Below are positions 46,414 to 55,228 of a stretch of 64,000 nucleotides of DNA, piece by piece. The position numbers were made by a program, and so were the translations under genes. Source of the stretch: Gelidibacter salicanalis (GTDB lineage: Bacteria; Bacteroidota; Bacteroidia; Flavobacteriales; Flavobacteriaceae); contig NZ_JAEHJZ010000008.1 in NCBI RefSeq assembly GCF_016469035.1, positions 98,502 through 162,501 on the forward strand, given 5' to 3'. How positions within the stretch are numbered: the first letter of the stretch is position 1; each line of letters starts with the position of its first letter. The notes beneath the pieces were generated by a model. That model had not been told where the DNA came from. It was given only the letters and a program-made list of their open reading frames with translations, and searched no databases.

Positions 46414-47820
46414 TTAATATCCAGCATTTTGTGGAGCTAAATTAGGGTTCAATAGAAGTTCAGTTTCTGGAATGGGCATAAGGATATGCGTTATTTTCCA
46501 ATTGTTCTTTACTGGTCCCAAAACTTCCTCGGCCTTGTTTAGTCTCTTTAGATCAAACCAGCGATGGCCATGTTCTGCAAAAAATTCAAACTTGCGCTCA
46601 GTTAAAATGGCCTCAATTAAATCTGAGCTATTTGAAGCGGTCGTATCCTCTAGCCCGGCCCGATTTCTAATCATATTTAAATCTTGTTTGGCCCCAATTA
46701 AATTCCCTAAATGAGTTCTGGCTTCTGCACGTATCAGGTATTGTTCTGACAAACGCATAACCACGGAATACTCCTGACTTGCTTTGGTGTTTTGGTTTTG
46801 TTTGTATTTAAAAGGCGCATACCATATTTGGTCCCCATCGGTCACTTCTTTGATCCAGTCCCTTTTTCTTGAATCATTGTCTAGAAACGAAGAAACAAGG
46901 TCAGGGTTTAAAGCTATAAATGGAGGTGGAGCGGAGCTAAAAAGAAATGAGACCGCCTCATCTGTGTTATCTCCTGCTTTTTTTGGTTTTAGTTGTAAAA
47001 TTGTCGTTTTGCTACTTTTTAAAAAAACTTCGTTCAGTGATGGTCCAAGGTTATATATAGCGGTATTGTCAATGATATAAGAACTCTCCAATTCTGCCTC
47101 TTGCCATTTTTCATTGTATAAATAGACCCTTGCCAGTAAAGCGGAGACTACGGACCGATTTGCTCTTATCCTTTCTGTTGAAGGGTAGGTGTCATTTAAA
47201 AAGGCTTTTGCTTCAATCAAATCTTGAATGGCCATTTGATTTATCTTTTCCAGTTCCGTTTTGGATACCTTTTGATTTTGTACATAATCGGTTGATGTGA
47301 TATAAGGGATCTCACCAAATAAATTATTTAAATAAAAATGTACTAGGGTCCTTACAAACAAAGCTTCACCTTTCAATTGATTTTTTACAGATGGCGACAG
47401 GTTCTGGGAACTGTCTAATCCCTCTAGAGCAGAATTGCACATAAAAATCAAATTATAAGAAGCATCCCAAATACTTTTGACATTAGTATTTGATGCCATT
47501 ATTTGGTGATTGTAAAAAGCTTCAAATGCGGAGCCTGAACTGGAATAATAGTCTAATTCATCTGCATATAGCCCAAACAGAACACTCAGCCCATTAGTTT
47601 TTCCCGTTAATAAAACGCCGTCTCGAAGTGCACTATATAAGTTTGTAACAGCGGCTGTTGCATAGGCTTCATCTTGAAAAACGTCGCTTTGGTCTATTTG
47701 GTCGTTTGGTGAATCGGCTTCTAGAAAAGCTTCACACCCAAGAAATAATAGTAGTATGGAGCATAAGGTGATACATTTCATAAAAAATCTAATTTCCTTT
47801 ATAAATCTAAATGGTGTCAT
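46414..47820 (-). CDS. SusD/RagB-type nutrient-binding lipoprotein
   Basis: 468 residues. A lipoprotein signal ending LLFLGCEAF; ATG 47781 (MKCITLCSI) may be the true start. TPR-like helical pairs and the SusD C-terminal domain follow (QYLIRAEARTHLG, LNMIRNRAGLED, ERKFEFFAEHGHRWFDLKRL, PIPETELLLNPNL). It forms the lid of the SusC channel 12 bp upstream. Together with the S9 peptidase the cargo is more likely peptide than glycan. Confidence 0.9.
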   Translation of the reverse strand: MTPFRFIKEIRFFMKCITLCSILLLFLGCEAFLEADSPNDQIDQSDVFQDEAYATAAVTNLYSALRDGVLLTGKTNGLSVLFGLYADELDYYSSSGSAFEAFYNHQIMASNTNVKSIWDASYNLIFMCNSALEGLDSSQNLSPSVKNQLKGEALFVRTLVHFYLNNLFGEIPYITSTDYVQNQKVSKTELEKINQMAIQDLIEAKAFLNDTYPSTERIRANRSVVSALLARVYLYNEKWQEAELESSYIIDNTAIYNLGPSLNEVFLKSSKTTILQLKPKKAGDNTDEAVSFLFSSAPPPFIALNPDLVSSFLDNDSRKRDWIKEVTDGDQIWYAPFKYKQNQNTKASQEYSVVMRLSEQYLIRAEARTHLGNLIGAKQDLNMIRNRAGLEDTTASNSSDLIEAILTERKFEFFAEHGHRWFDLKRLNKAEEVLGPVKNNWKITHILMPIPETELLLNPNLAPQNAGY

Positions 47821-47831
47821 ATGTATGGTTT

Positions 47832-50825
47832 TTATAGTTCTATTTTAACTCTTAAGGAATATCTTTTCAGGGAAGGCAGAAAGCCTGATATTTGCTCGGG
47901 GTCTCCTCCCTTAAAACTGGTAAGCGTCCAAAGGTTCTGACCTTGAAGAAAAAGTGTACATGAAGTGGCACTTTCTTTTTTCAATGGCAATTTATATGAT
48001 AAGGAAAGTGTTTTAAGCCTTATAAATGAAGCGTCAGAAATAATGGCATCACTTTGGGTGAATTTGATATGGGCATAGTACGCATTAAAATTGCGCCCTG
48101 AAGTATAGGCCTGTAAATATCCGGGATTGCTGGTATTTTGCCAATGATCCAAAACGCCAACGGGTTGATTTTGCATAAAACCCGGTGGCTCAGTGTTATA
48201 AAATTCATTGAGTCCGTTTTTTCTAACAAATTGGAATAGGATATCTAAATTCCAATTCTTATAACGGATTGAATTGGAAAGGTTTCCATAAAGTTTAGGG
48301 GATACATCTGCAATTAATTGACGGTCTTCCTTTGCCGTGATTTCCCCGTCTCCATTGTAATCGACAAACTCATATAGACCTGTCCCAGGGTTAATTCCTG
48401 AATATTGATATAACTTATAAATGGAAAGGGGCCGTCCCAATACCAGTTGACTGGAATAAGTTGAATTTTCAAGCCCTTCAAATGACACCAATTGAGTCTT
48501 TGGTATGGTCAACTGAAAGGAACTATTCCAATGGAAAAAATCAGTTTCATAATTACGGGATTGTATTCCCATTTCCCATCCCTTATTATCTACAATGGCA
48601 TTGAGATTTGATTTTATACCACTAAAACCCGTGGTTCCTGGCATAGGGATGTCTATGAGCTGATTGTCAGAACGATTGTGATAATAGGCCACTTCAAAAC
48701 TAATGCGGCCATCCAATAATTGTGCTTCAATGGCCGCCTCAATTTTTTTGTTTTTTTCCCATTTAAAATGCGGGTTATATAAGCGGGATGGATAAAGACC
48801 TATGAGTCCGTCATAATTGCTGTTGGAAACATTATAGTTGCTGAGATATTGGTAATCGCCTATTTGGTCGTTTCCTGTGGTACCATAACTGGCCCTGAAT
48901 TTTCCAAAACTTAACCATTTTAAATGTTTTGAAAAATTTTCTTCAGAAAATATCCAGGCACTACCAACAGCTCCAAAATTTGCGAATCGATTCCCTTCAC
49001 CAAACCTGCTCGACCCATCTCTTCTTCCGGTAAGATTAATGATATATTTTTGCTGCCAATTATAATTTAATCTAGAGTAAAGCGCCAAATAACGATACTG
49101 GGAATTGGCCTCATTCAAAATTTTTAAATTCTGTGCGGAACTAAAATTATTGATCTGTTGATTGTTTATAAACCCAGAAGCATATAATCCTAACTGCTCC
49201 ATATTCTGCTCCTGAAAAGTAGTTCCCATTGTAAAAGTCAACTTTCCCTTGCCAAGATTGTGTGAGGTGTCCAGCTGTGGTTCAATTATCCAGGAACTTC
49301 TTTTGCCTTCATTTTTCAAAGCATTGGATGAAGTACTTGTCAGGCCATATGCAGGATTATACATGGTATGTGGGTTGGCTTGCTTTTCAACCAGGTTAGA
49401 ATGGCTATAACCCAGATTGGTTTTAAATTCCAAACCTTCAAAAAACCTGTAGCTAATGACAGAGTTGGCCAATAGGTTGCCTGTTTTATTTTTATAGGTG
49501 CTTTCCAACGCGGCATAAGGATTGTTCCACGTTGAATTTTCCCAGTTCAAATTGCCCTCATCATTATAGATTTGTGGTGCGTTTGGGGGTAAAAATTTAG
49601 CAACCCTTATCAGGTCGCTTGTTGGTAAATAGTTTTTGTCCTGTCCATAGCTCGTCGTTAATTGTAGTTTGAATTTTTTATTTGGAGATTGATGCCCTAG
49701 ATTGGAAAAAAAAGTTGTTTTCCTATAATTAAAATCCTTTGGAAATACTGTGGTTTCTTTCATGAAACTCCCTCCAACGACAAAACGAGTCATTTCATTT
49801 CCGCCAGAGATTAAAGACTTGAATGTATTGTTCAATCCTGTGTTGCCAATGAATTTATCCTGCCAGTTGGTGTACCTATTCTGATCCCATGTGCCATTAA
49901 TGTCATATGCATAAGCAGGATATACAGTAATGCCCTCATTGGCAAAGGCTTCTTTTCTCATGGCCAAATATTGTTCGGTATTTAACAAAGTGGTCATTGT
50001 ATCTACAGAGTTAATACCAGTAGAAACATCAAAGGACATAGTAGTTTTACCTATTTCCCCCTTTTTTGTTGTAATTAGAACAACCCCGTTTGCTCCCCTT
50101 GAGCCATAAATTGCGGTGGCATCAGCATCTTTCAAAACCTCAATGGATTGAATGGCAGATGGATCTATTGTGTTTAGAGGGTTGATAATTCCTCCCGGCA
50201 ATACTAGCCCGGCTAACGAAGGGTTACTCAAAGAGTTGATATCATAAGGCACCCCATCAATAACATAAAGTGGTTCATTTCCTGCTGCTATACTATTCTG
50301 TCCGCGTATCCTTACCGTATAGCCACCACCTGCTAGGCCAGTGGTTTGTGTGACTTCCAATCCGGGCACTCGCCCTTGCAAAGCTTCCAATGCATTGTTG
50401 ACAGGCTGCCCCTCAATCTCCTTAGCAGTAATCCGCGCAATACTCCCCGTTTTCTCACGGTCAGTAGTGGTGTAGTAGCCCGCATTGATCCGGACCTCGC
50501 CCAGGGCGGTGGCATCTTCTTGCAAGATGATGTTGATGGTACTGCGGTTGTGGATGGGGATAATAAGCGTGGTATAGCCCAAATAGGAAATTTGAAGGCT
50601 GTCCGTTGGTCTGGCAGTAATGGTGTAGCGCCCGTCAAAATCAGATACCACGCCCGTATTGGTGTTTTTTATAATAACATTGGCGCCAGAGATGGGCAAT
50701 TGCCCATTGGTAATCTGGCCGGAGACCAGTAGGTCCTGGGCAGAAAGGGTCAGTGAAATGCTTAGGAAGAAGAGACAGCCGGCATATATACGCCGCCGCC
50801 TACACAAGTTATGATTTTTTGTCAT
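47832..50825 (-). CDS. SusC/RagA-type TonB-dependent transporter
   Basis: 997 residues. Signal peptide, then a carboxypeptidase-like beta domain (VSGQITNGQLPISGANVIIK), a plug (VPGLEVTQTTGLAGGGYTVR, EPLYVIDGVPYD, IEVLKDADATAIYGSRGANG) and a 22-strand outer-membrane barrel ending in LRVKIEL. The SusC signature IYGSRGANGVVLITTKKG is present. It is the first gene of the SusC-SusD-S9 operon. No anti-sigma/ECF pair is adjacent. Confidence 0.92.
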   Translation of the reverse strand: MTKNHNLCRRRRIYAGCLFFLSISLTLSAQDLLVSGQITNGQLPISGANVIIKNTNTGVVSDFDGRYTITARPTDSLQISYLGYTTLIIPIHNRSTINIILQEDATALGEVRINAGYYTTTDREKTGSIARITAKEIEGQPVNNALEALQGRVPGLEVTQTTGLAGGGYTVRIRGQNSIAAGNEPLYVIDGVPYDINSLSNPSLAGLVLPGGIINPLNTIDPSAIQSIEVLKDADATAIYGSRGANGVVLITTKKGEIGKTTMSFDVSTGINSVDTMTTLLNTEQYLAMRKEAFANEGITVYPAYAYDINGTWDQNRYTNWQDKFIGNTGLNNTFKSLISGGNEMTRFVVGGSFMKETTVFPKDFNYRKTTFFSNLGHQSPNKKFKLQLTTSYGQDKNYLPTSDLIRVAKFLPPNAPQIYNDEGNLNWENSTWNNPYAALESTYKNKTGNLLANSVISYRFFEGLEFKTNLGYSHSNLVEKQANPHTMYNPAYGLTSTSSNALKNEGKRSSWIIEPQLDTSHNLGKGKLTFTMGTTFQEQNMEQLGLYASGFINNQQINNFSSAQNLKILNEANSQYRYLALYSRLNYNWQQKYIINLTGRRDGSSRFGEGNRFANFGAVGSAWIFSEENFSKHLKWLSFGKFRASYGTTGNDQIGDYQYLSNYNVSNSNYDGLIGLYPSRLYNPHFKWEKNKKIEAAIEAQLLDGRISFEVAYYHNRSDNQLIDIPMPGTTGFSGIKSNLNAIVDNKGWEMGIQSRNYETDFFHWNSSFQLTIPKTQLVSFEGLENSTYSSQLVLGRPLSIYKLYQYSGINPGTGLYEFVDYNGDGEITAKEDRQLIADVSPKLYGNLSNSIRYKNWNLDILFQFVRKNGLNEFYNTEPPGFMQNQPVGVLDHWQNTSNPGYLQAYTSGRNFNAYYAHIKFTQSDAIISDASFIRLKTLSLSYKLPLKKESATSCTLFLQGQNLWTLTSFKGGDPEQISGFLPSLKRYSLRVKIEL

Positions 50826-51855
50826 AGTTTTGTAATTGGTTAAAGTGATACATTTATTTTAACTTTTGGCCTGCTCCAACGTCGTCGAAAACTGGGAGCG
50901 GGTCTTTTTTTTGGTCAATTTTTTTTGACCACTATATTTTTTGTGTTTTTTACGTCATAGGCACGTGGATGTTAGGTGTTTAGGGAAGCGGGGCCGCCGG
51001 CATTAACCAGATCTCCATCAACCGGCAGCCCTTTCCCAAAAGACTAAATCTAATTGCTCGCTATGTTGCACTATTTTTTTATAGTGCTGCCATTTCTTAG
51101 GGATGGAGGATTGCAATTGGCACAGCGAGGTATTAATAGCAAGCTCCATTTGTATAGTATCAGTTATGAGGTGTAAGCATAGGCAAATGAGTTGGTTTTA
51201 AAATGTTAGTATTGTTTTTGTAAACCCCCTTTCTGTCCTATATTTTAGGTAAAACCTCAAAACATTTGGAAAACGTTAAGATTGATACTACTTTTAAGCT
51301 GTCGCGTTTTAAAATAAGCACCAAACTGGGTTTCTTCCAAAAAATAGGGAACCTAGGGCGGTTTTGGATGTTGTAATATTAAAGTGTCACACCCTCATGT
51401 TACAGCATCCCTTGTGAGTATGATTTTTTGAAGCCATTTTCTTTCTAAGAAAGTAGTGAAGACTACTGGCTAGAAACAAAAAATCGTTCTCACAATTGAA
51501 ATTATGGAACGATGTTTCTTATAAAATATGAAAAGTGTACAGTTGCACAAAAGCAATAGGACGGACTCACACTTTAGACCAAAGGTCAGCAAAAACCCTC
51601 TTCACTTCCTAGTAATAAAACTAAGTTGTGAAGTTTACATCTAAAGTTACGTGAGAACCGCCCACATGCCGTTGGCAAAAGTACGAAACTTTTAAGCATG
51701 GAGCGATATCACGATTCTCTCAATGTAAAATTTGCTGTTTATGGTTGAGAAAACATCGTTAATTATGTCTTTACAGACTTAATTATCAATAATGATATTT
51801 CAAATATATAAAACATTATTCAATATGTGGCAATAAAACCACAAATATTTATAAT
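50826..51855. other. 1.03-kb gene-free stretch
   Basis: No open frame is supported. The proximal part holds the SusC promoter and a hairpin GGTCAA/TTGACC with a T-rich loop near 50933. An interrupted inverted repeat (about 51416-51432 with 51480-51496, TGAG...GATTTTTTG and its complement) and several short repeats occur between 51400 and 51700. The distal 100 bp lead to the XRE gene. It may hold a structured RNA or the scar of an element. Confidence 0.4.
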
Positions 51856-52092
51856 ATGGACGAAAATAAATTTAAAAATATATATAAGAAGGTTGGAGAG
51901 AATATTAAAGCCCTAAGAAAGATGCGTAATCTTTCACAAAAATCACTAGCGTTACTTGTCGAGCCTAAAATGGATAGGTCAAAAATAAGTGATATGGAAA
52001 ACGGTAAAGAAGATTTTACGTTCTCGACGTTACTAAGACTTTGTGCTGCACTTGATGTTAAGTTAGAACATATTACAAAGGATATAGGGTAA
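51856..52092 (+). CDS. XRE-family (Cro/CI-type) helix-turn-helix regulator
   Basis: 78 residues made of a single HTH_3 domain: IKALRKMRNLSQKSLALLVE, then DRSKISDMENGKEDFTFSTL and LRLCAALDVKLEHI. It is a small DNA-binding protein of the type that accompanies mobile or defence genes. It precedes dinD by 160 bp. Confidence 0.82.
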   Translation: MDENKFKNIYKKVGENIKALRKMRNLSQKSLALLVEPKMDRSKISDMENGKEDFTFSTLLRLCAALDVKLEHITKDIG

Positions 52093-52252
52093 GCTTAATA
52101 AGAAATAAGAAGGTTGAAATATTTTAGATATAACTTATGAATCTTGAAAACAGTAGAGTTAGATGAATAATAAGAGAATACTATAATTTTGAGCAAAAAC
52201 ATGTTATTGAATTGATCGATATTTTAAAAAGTTTAATCTAAAACCATAACCT

Positions 52253-53101
52253 ATGACAAAGAATGCACCATCGGACACAGTATTTGAGCAATCAAAAAGA
52301 ATTGATAACCTGGGTAATGAATATTGGAGCGCAAGAGATTTAGCAAAAACACTAGAGTATTCAGAATATCGTCATTTTTTACCAGTAATTGAAAGAGCTA
52401 AAGATGCTTGTGTAAATAGTGGGTATGAAGTTTCAGACCATTTCGAGGATGTCCTCGAAATGGTTACAATCGGATCGGGTGCAAAGCGAGAATTAGAAAC
52501 GGTAAAGCTATCTCGTTACGCATCTTATTTAATAGTTCAGAACGCCGATCCATCAAAGGAAATTGTTGCCCAAGGACAAACCTATTTTGCTGTGCAGACA
52601 CGTATTCAAGAAATCAGTCAGATGGATGAATACACCAATCTGTCAACGGAAGATGAGCGCAGACTGTTTTTAAGAAATGAATTAGCGAAGCACAATACCC
52701 AATTGGCAGCAGCAGCGAAGGACTCAGGTGTGGTCAAACCAATAGATTATGCTATTTTCCAGAATCATGGATATAAAGGACTTTATGGTGGTTTGGATGC
52801 AAAAGGAATCCATCATAAAAAAGGCTTGAGAAAAAGTCAACAAATTTTAGATCATATGGGCAGTACCGAATTGGCAGCCAATTTATTTCGGGCAACCCAA
52901 GCGGAAGAAAAATTGCGCAGAGAAAATATTCAAGGAAAACAAAATGCAAATAAAGCCCATTTTGAGGTAGGTAAGAAAGTACGAAAAACAATTGAAGAAC
53001 TAGGCGGCGCTATGCCCGAAGACTTACCAGCTGTTGATAGCGTTAAAATAATTGAAAAACAACAAAATAAGAAATTAGATGATCCGAAGAAAAAGGATTA
53101 G
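52253..53101 (+). CDS. dinD: DNA-damage-inducible protein D
   Basis: 282 residues. Reads as DinD throughout: an N-terminal BRO-like segment (WSARDLAKTLEYSEYRHFLP), then the TVKLSRYASYLIVQNADPSK box, AVQTRIQEISQ, RLFLRNELAKHNTQLAAAAK, and the C-terminal GLYGGLDAKGIHHKKGL, DHMGSTELAANLFRATQAEE. In E. coli DinD is LexA-regulated and affects RecA filaments; in Bacteroidota it is often near defence or mobile genes. No LexA box was identified. Confidence 0.88.
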   Translation: MTKNAPSDTVFEQSKRIDNLGNEYWSARDLAKTLEYSEYRHFLPVIERAKDACVNSGYEVSDHFEDVLEMVTIGSGAKRELETVKLSRYASYLIVQNADPSKEIVAQGQTYFAVQTRIQEISQMDEYTNLSTEDERRLFLRNELAKHNTQLAAAAKDSGVVKPIDYAIFQNHGYKGLYGGLDAKGIHHKKGLRKSQQILDHMGSTELAANLFRATQAEEKLRRENIQGKQNANKAHFEVGKKVRKTIEELGGAMPEDLPAVDSVKIIEKQQNKKLDDPKKKD

Positions 53102-53159
53102 GGTCAAGAAGGAAAAGAAGAGTTAAGCAGGATAGTTGATATTGTGTTAAAATATTATG

Positions 53160-53340
53160 GAGCAACATTTTGGAAATAATAAACCTAATACAAGAGTCTC
53201 GTAACAATGAAATATAAGCAGTAAAATAGGGAACTCATTAATCTTTATTGGAAGGTTAGGATATATATCATGCACAAGCTGTGCTTTTTCTGAATGGAAA
53301 GAAGACAGTAGTTGAATTGGGTCATTAAATTCGTACTATA
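53160..53340 (+). pseudogene. YhcG/DUF1016-type nuclease remnant
   Basis: Broken frames read NLIQESRNNE, AVK, then RELINLYWKV-like pieces, which is the conserved start of YhcG-type PDDEXK proteins (IQESRxxAxxAVNxELIxLYWxIG). Several stops and a frameshift occur within 100 bp and the nuclease domain is missing. The rest of the 410-bp gap between dinD and the zinc-ribbon gene holds nothing recognisable. Confidence 0.5.
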
Positions 53341-53512
53341 TCACTTTTGCTTAGTATCCCGCTCATACACTATCCATGGAGTATCTATGGAGTTGATACG
53401 CTATACCTATTTTAGGACAAGACAGACAACCTAAGGAGAGTTTTCTTTTCCGGAAGAAGCAATTGCTTCAAGGATATTACGACCGACTATTATCTGGAAA
53501 TTAGTGTTTTAA

Positions 53513-53866
53513 TTACATCCTTCGTACAACCAGGATCTCATCATCAGAAAACTCCATCCAGGCTATGTCATATAAATAAAAGAATGTTTTGCCCTTTGAA
53601 TTTATATGGAAATGGGTATGGTACTTAAAGCGGAACCCTTTCTTCTCCAATAGATTCCTATATACTTTAAGCTGTATTTTGTTTTTACCCAATACCTCCA
53701 AAAGAATCGAGTAATTACGTTTTAAGTAGCCATTGATTTCTATCGCGGCGACCTTAGAGGCATAGCGAAGCTTTTTGTGATATATATTTTTACAGTGGGT
53801 TGAGCAATAAATCTTATCTGATCGACCTTTGATCGGTTTCTCACATATTTTACATTTATGATCCAT
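53513..53866 (-). CDS. Small zinc-ribbon protein divergent from the integrase
   Basis: 117 residues from MDHKCKICEK (53866). The N-terminus has a four-Cys zinc ribbon (CKIC...YCSTHCKNIYHKK). The remainder is basic and partly helical (IEINGYLKRNYSILLEVLGK), with a C-terminal strand-rich part (TFFYLYDIAWMEFSDDEILV). Function unknown. It shares a 130-bp divergent region with the tyrosine recombinase, so an accessory role (regulator or directionality factor) is possible but is inference. Confidence 0.65.
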   Translation of the reverse strand: MDHKCKICEKPIKGRSDKIYCSTHCKNIYHKKLRYASKVAAIEINGYLKRNYSILLEVLGKNKIQLKVYRNLLEKKGFRFKYHTHFHINSKGKTFFYLYDIAWMEFSDDEILVVRRM

Positions 53867-53994
53867 ATAATCCGTTGTTATATAGGTAAATATACACATT
53901 CGTTCCTAACGGATAAACACGTTTAATATCGTTTACAATGATATTTGTGTTACCCAATTTCTCTAAATTTGAATACATCTCTAAAAAGTCTATA

Positions 53995-55131
53995 ATGGAA
54001 AGGAAGGATAGAACTCAGATTGTCATTTACCTCCCCCAAGCCAAAGCTGGTCGGATCAAGCTAAGAATTCCATATGAAATGACTAAGGAACGGGAGACCT
54101 TTAAGAAACTCAACGGCACTTTTTACCATTTCCATCAAAAGCTGTGGAGCATAGTCAATACCGAAGAAAATGTAAAAAGGCTAGAAACGTTTTTTGGCGA
54201 GAAACTAATCAAACAAAGTACAGAAGCTCCTACTTCCATTCCACAAACTGAGATTTCGGAAGCAACTCAGGCAGAATTGGACCGCAATCACCAAAAAATG
54301 ATTCTTAAAGGTTTTAGCCAGGCTACCATACGTAATTATCAGAGTAATTTGATCCAGTTCTTTCAGTATTTCGAATCAGTTGCATACCGAGAAATAACCA
54401 AGGAACAGATAGAAGGCTTTGTATATTACCTTATCAACAAGTACAAGATAAGTGAGCAAAAGCAAAACCAGCTCATAAATGCCATAAAATGCTATTATGA
54501 ACACACTTTGGGCATGCCTCGTGAGTATTACAATATTACAAGACCCACCAAGAGCAAAGATCTGCCAGATGTATTAAGTAAGCAAGAGGTGGCCGCTATT
54601 ATAAACTGCCCGAGCAATATAAAGCATAAAGCCATACTTCATGTTCTTTATGGCGCCGGTCTTCGGGTGGGCGAAGTGGTACGTTTACGGGTGGCGGACG
54701 TTCGTAGCCAAGACGGTTATCTTTTCATTAAAGACTCTAAAGGCAAGAAGGACAGGCATACTACTCTAAGCCCTTTTCTATTGGATATTTTACGGAAATA
54801 TTATCGGGAGCACAAGCCTAGCTATTGGTTGTTTGAAGGACAGAACGGGGGTCAATATACCACACAGAGCATCCAACGTATATATCGGAAGGCTGTAAAA
54901 GACACTAAAAGCAATCCATGGAGTACGCCCCATACCTTACGTCATAGCTATGCTACACATCTTATGGAGCAAGGTGTAAATATCCGTTATATTCAGAGTT
55001 CATTGGGGCATTCCAGCACTAAAACTACTGAGATTTATACTCGGGTTGTAGGAATAAACAACAAAACTTTAACAAGCCCCTTGGATTCTTTGTATGAATC
55101 AGGTACATTTGAGAAAGATAAACCAAAATAG
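53995..55131 (+). CDS. Tyrosine recombinase, candidate integrase of the cassette array
   Basis: About 378 residues from MERKDRTQ (53995); an upstream ATG at 53938 is less likely. A strand-rich N-terminal domain of about 70 residues (QIVIYLPQAKAGRIKLRIPY, FYHFHQKLWSIVNTEENVKR) is followed by a core-binding domain (about 100-190) and a catalytic domain with Arg in YGAGLRVGEVVRL, Lys in DSKGKKDRH, HTLRHSYATHLM and LGHSSTKTTEIYTRV. The C-terminal TSPLDSLY recalls the SPLD ending of IntI integrases. The extra IntI-specific helix between the catalytic boxes is not seen. The cassette boundary lies 60 bp after its stop. Confidence 0.82.
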   Translation: MERKDRTQIVIYLPQAKAGRIKLRIPYEMTKERETFKKLNGTFYHFHQKLWSIVNTEENVKRLETFFGEKLIKQSTEAPTSIPQTEISEATQAELDRNHQKMILKGFSQATIRNYQSNLIQFFQYFESVAYREITKEQIEGFVYYLINKYKISEQKQNQLINAIKCYYEHTLGMPREYYNITRPTKSKDLPDVLSKQEVAAIINCPSNIKHKAILHVLYGAGLRVGEVVRLRVADVRSQDGYLFIKDSKGKKDRHTTLSPFLLDILRKYYREHKPSYWLFEGQNGGQYTTQSIQRIYRKAVKDTKSNPWSTPHTLRHSYATHLMEQGVNIRYIQSSLGHSSTKTTEIYTRVVGINNKTLTSPLDSLYESGTFEKDKPK

Positions 55132-55203
55132 CATGGTGTACATAGGTGATATATACGTAACTCCTCGTGTCATATGTTATATATACACATGTTGTACCCA
55201 ATG
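55132..55203 (+). other. attI-like site downstream of the integrase
   Basis: The gap between integrase and first cassette holds AT-rich partial inverted repeats (about 55149-55190) and then GTTGTACCCAATG (55191-55203). The reverse complement of this 13-mer recurs with one change at 57976-57988, after the TrlF gene. By integron logic, crossover between G and TT at 55191 would mark the start of cassette 1. Confidence 0.6.
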
Positions 55204-55228
55204 TAAACAAACATACTACAAATAGAAT

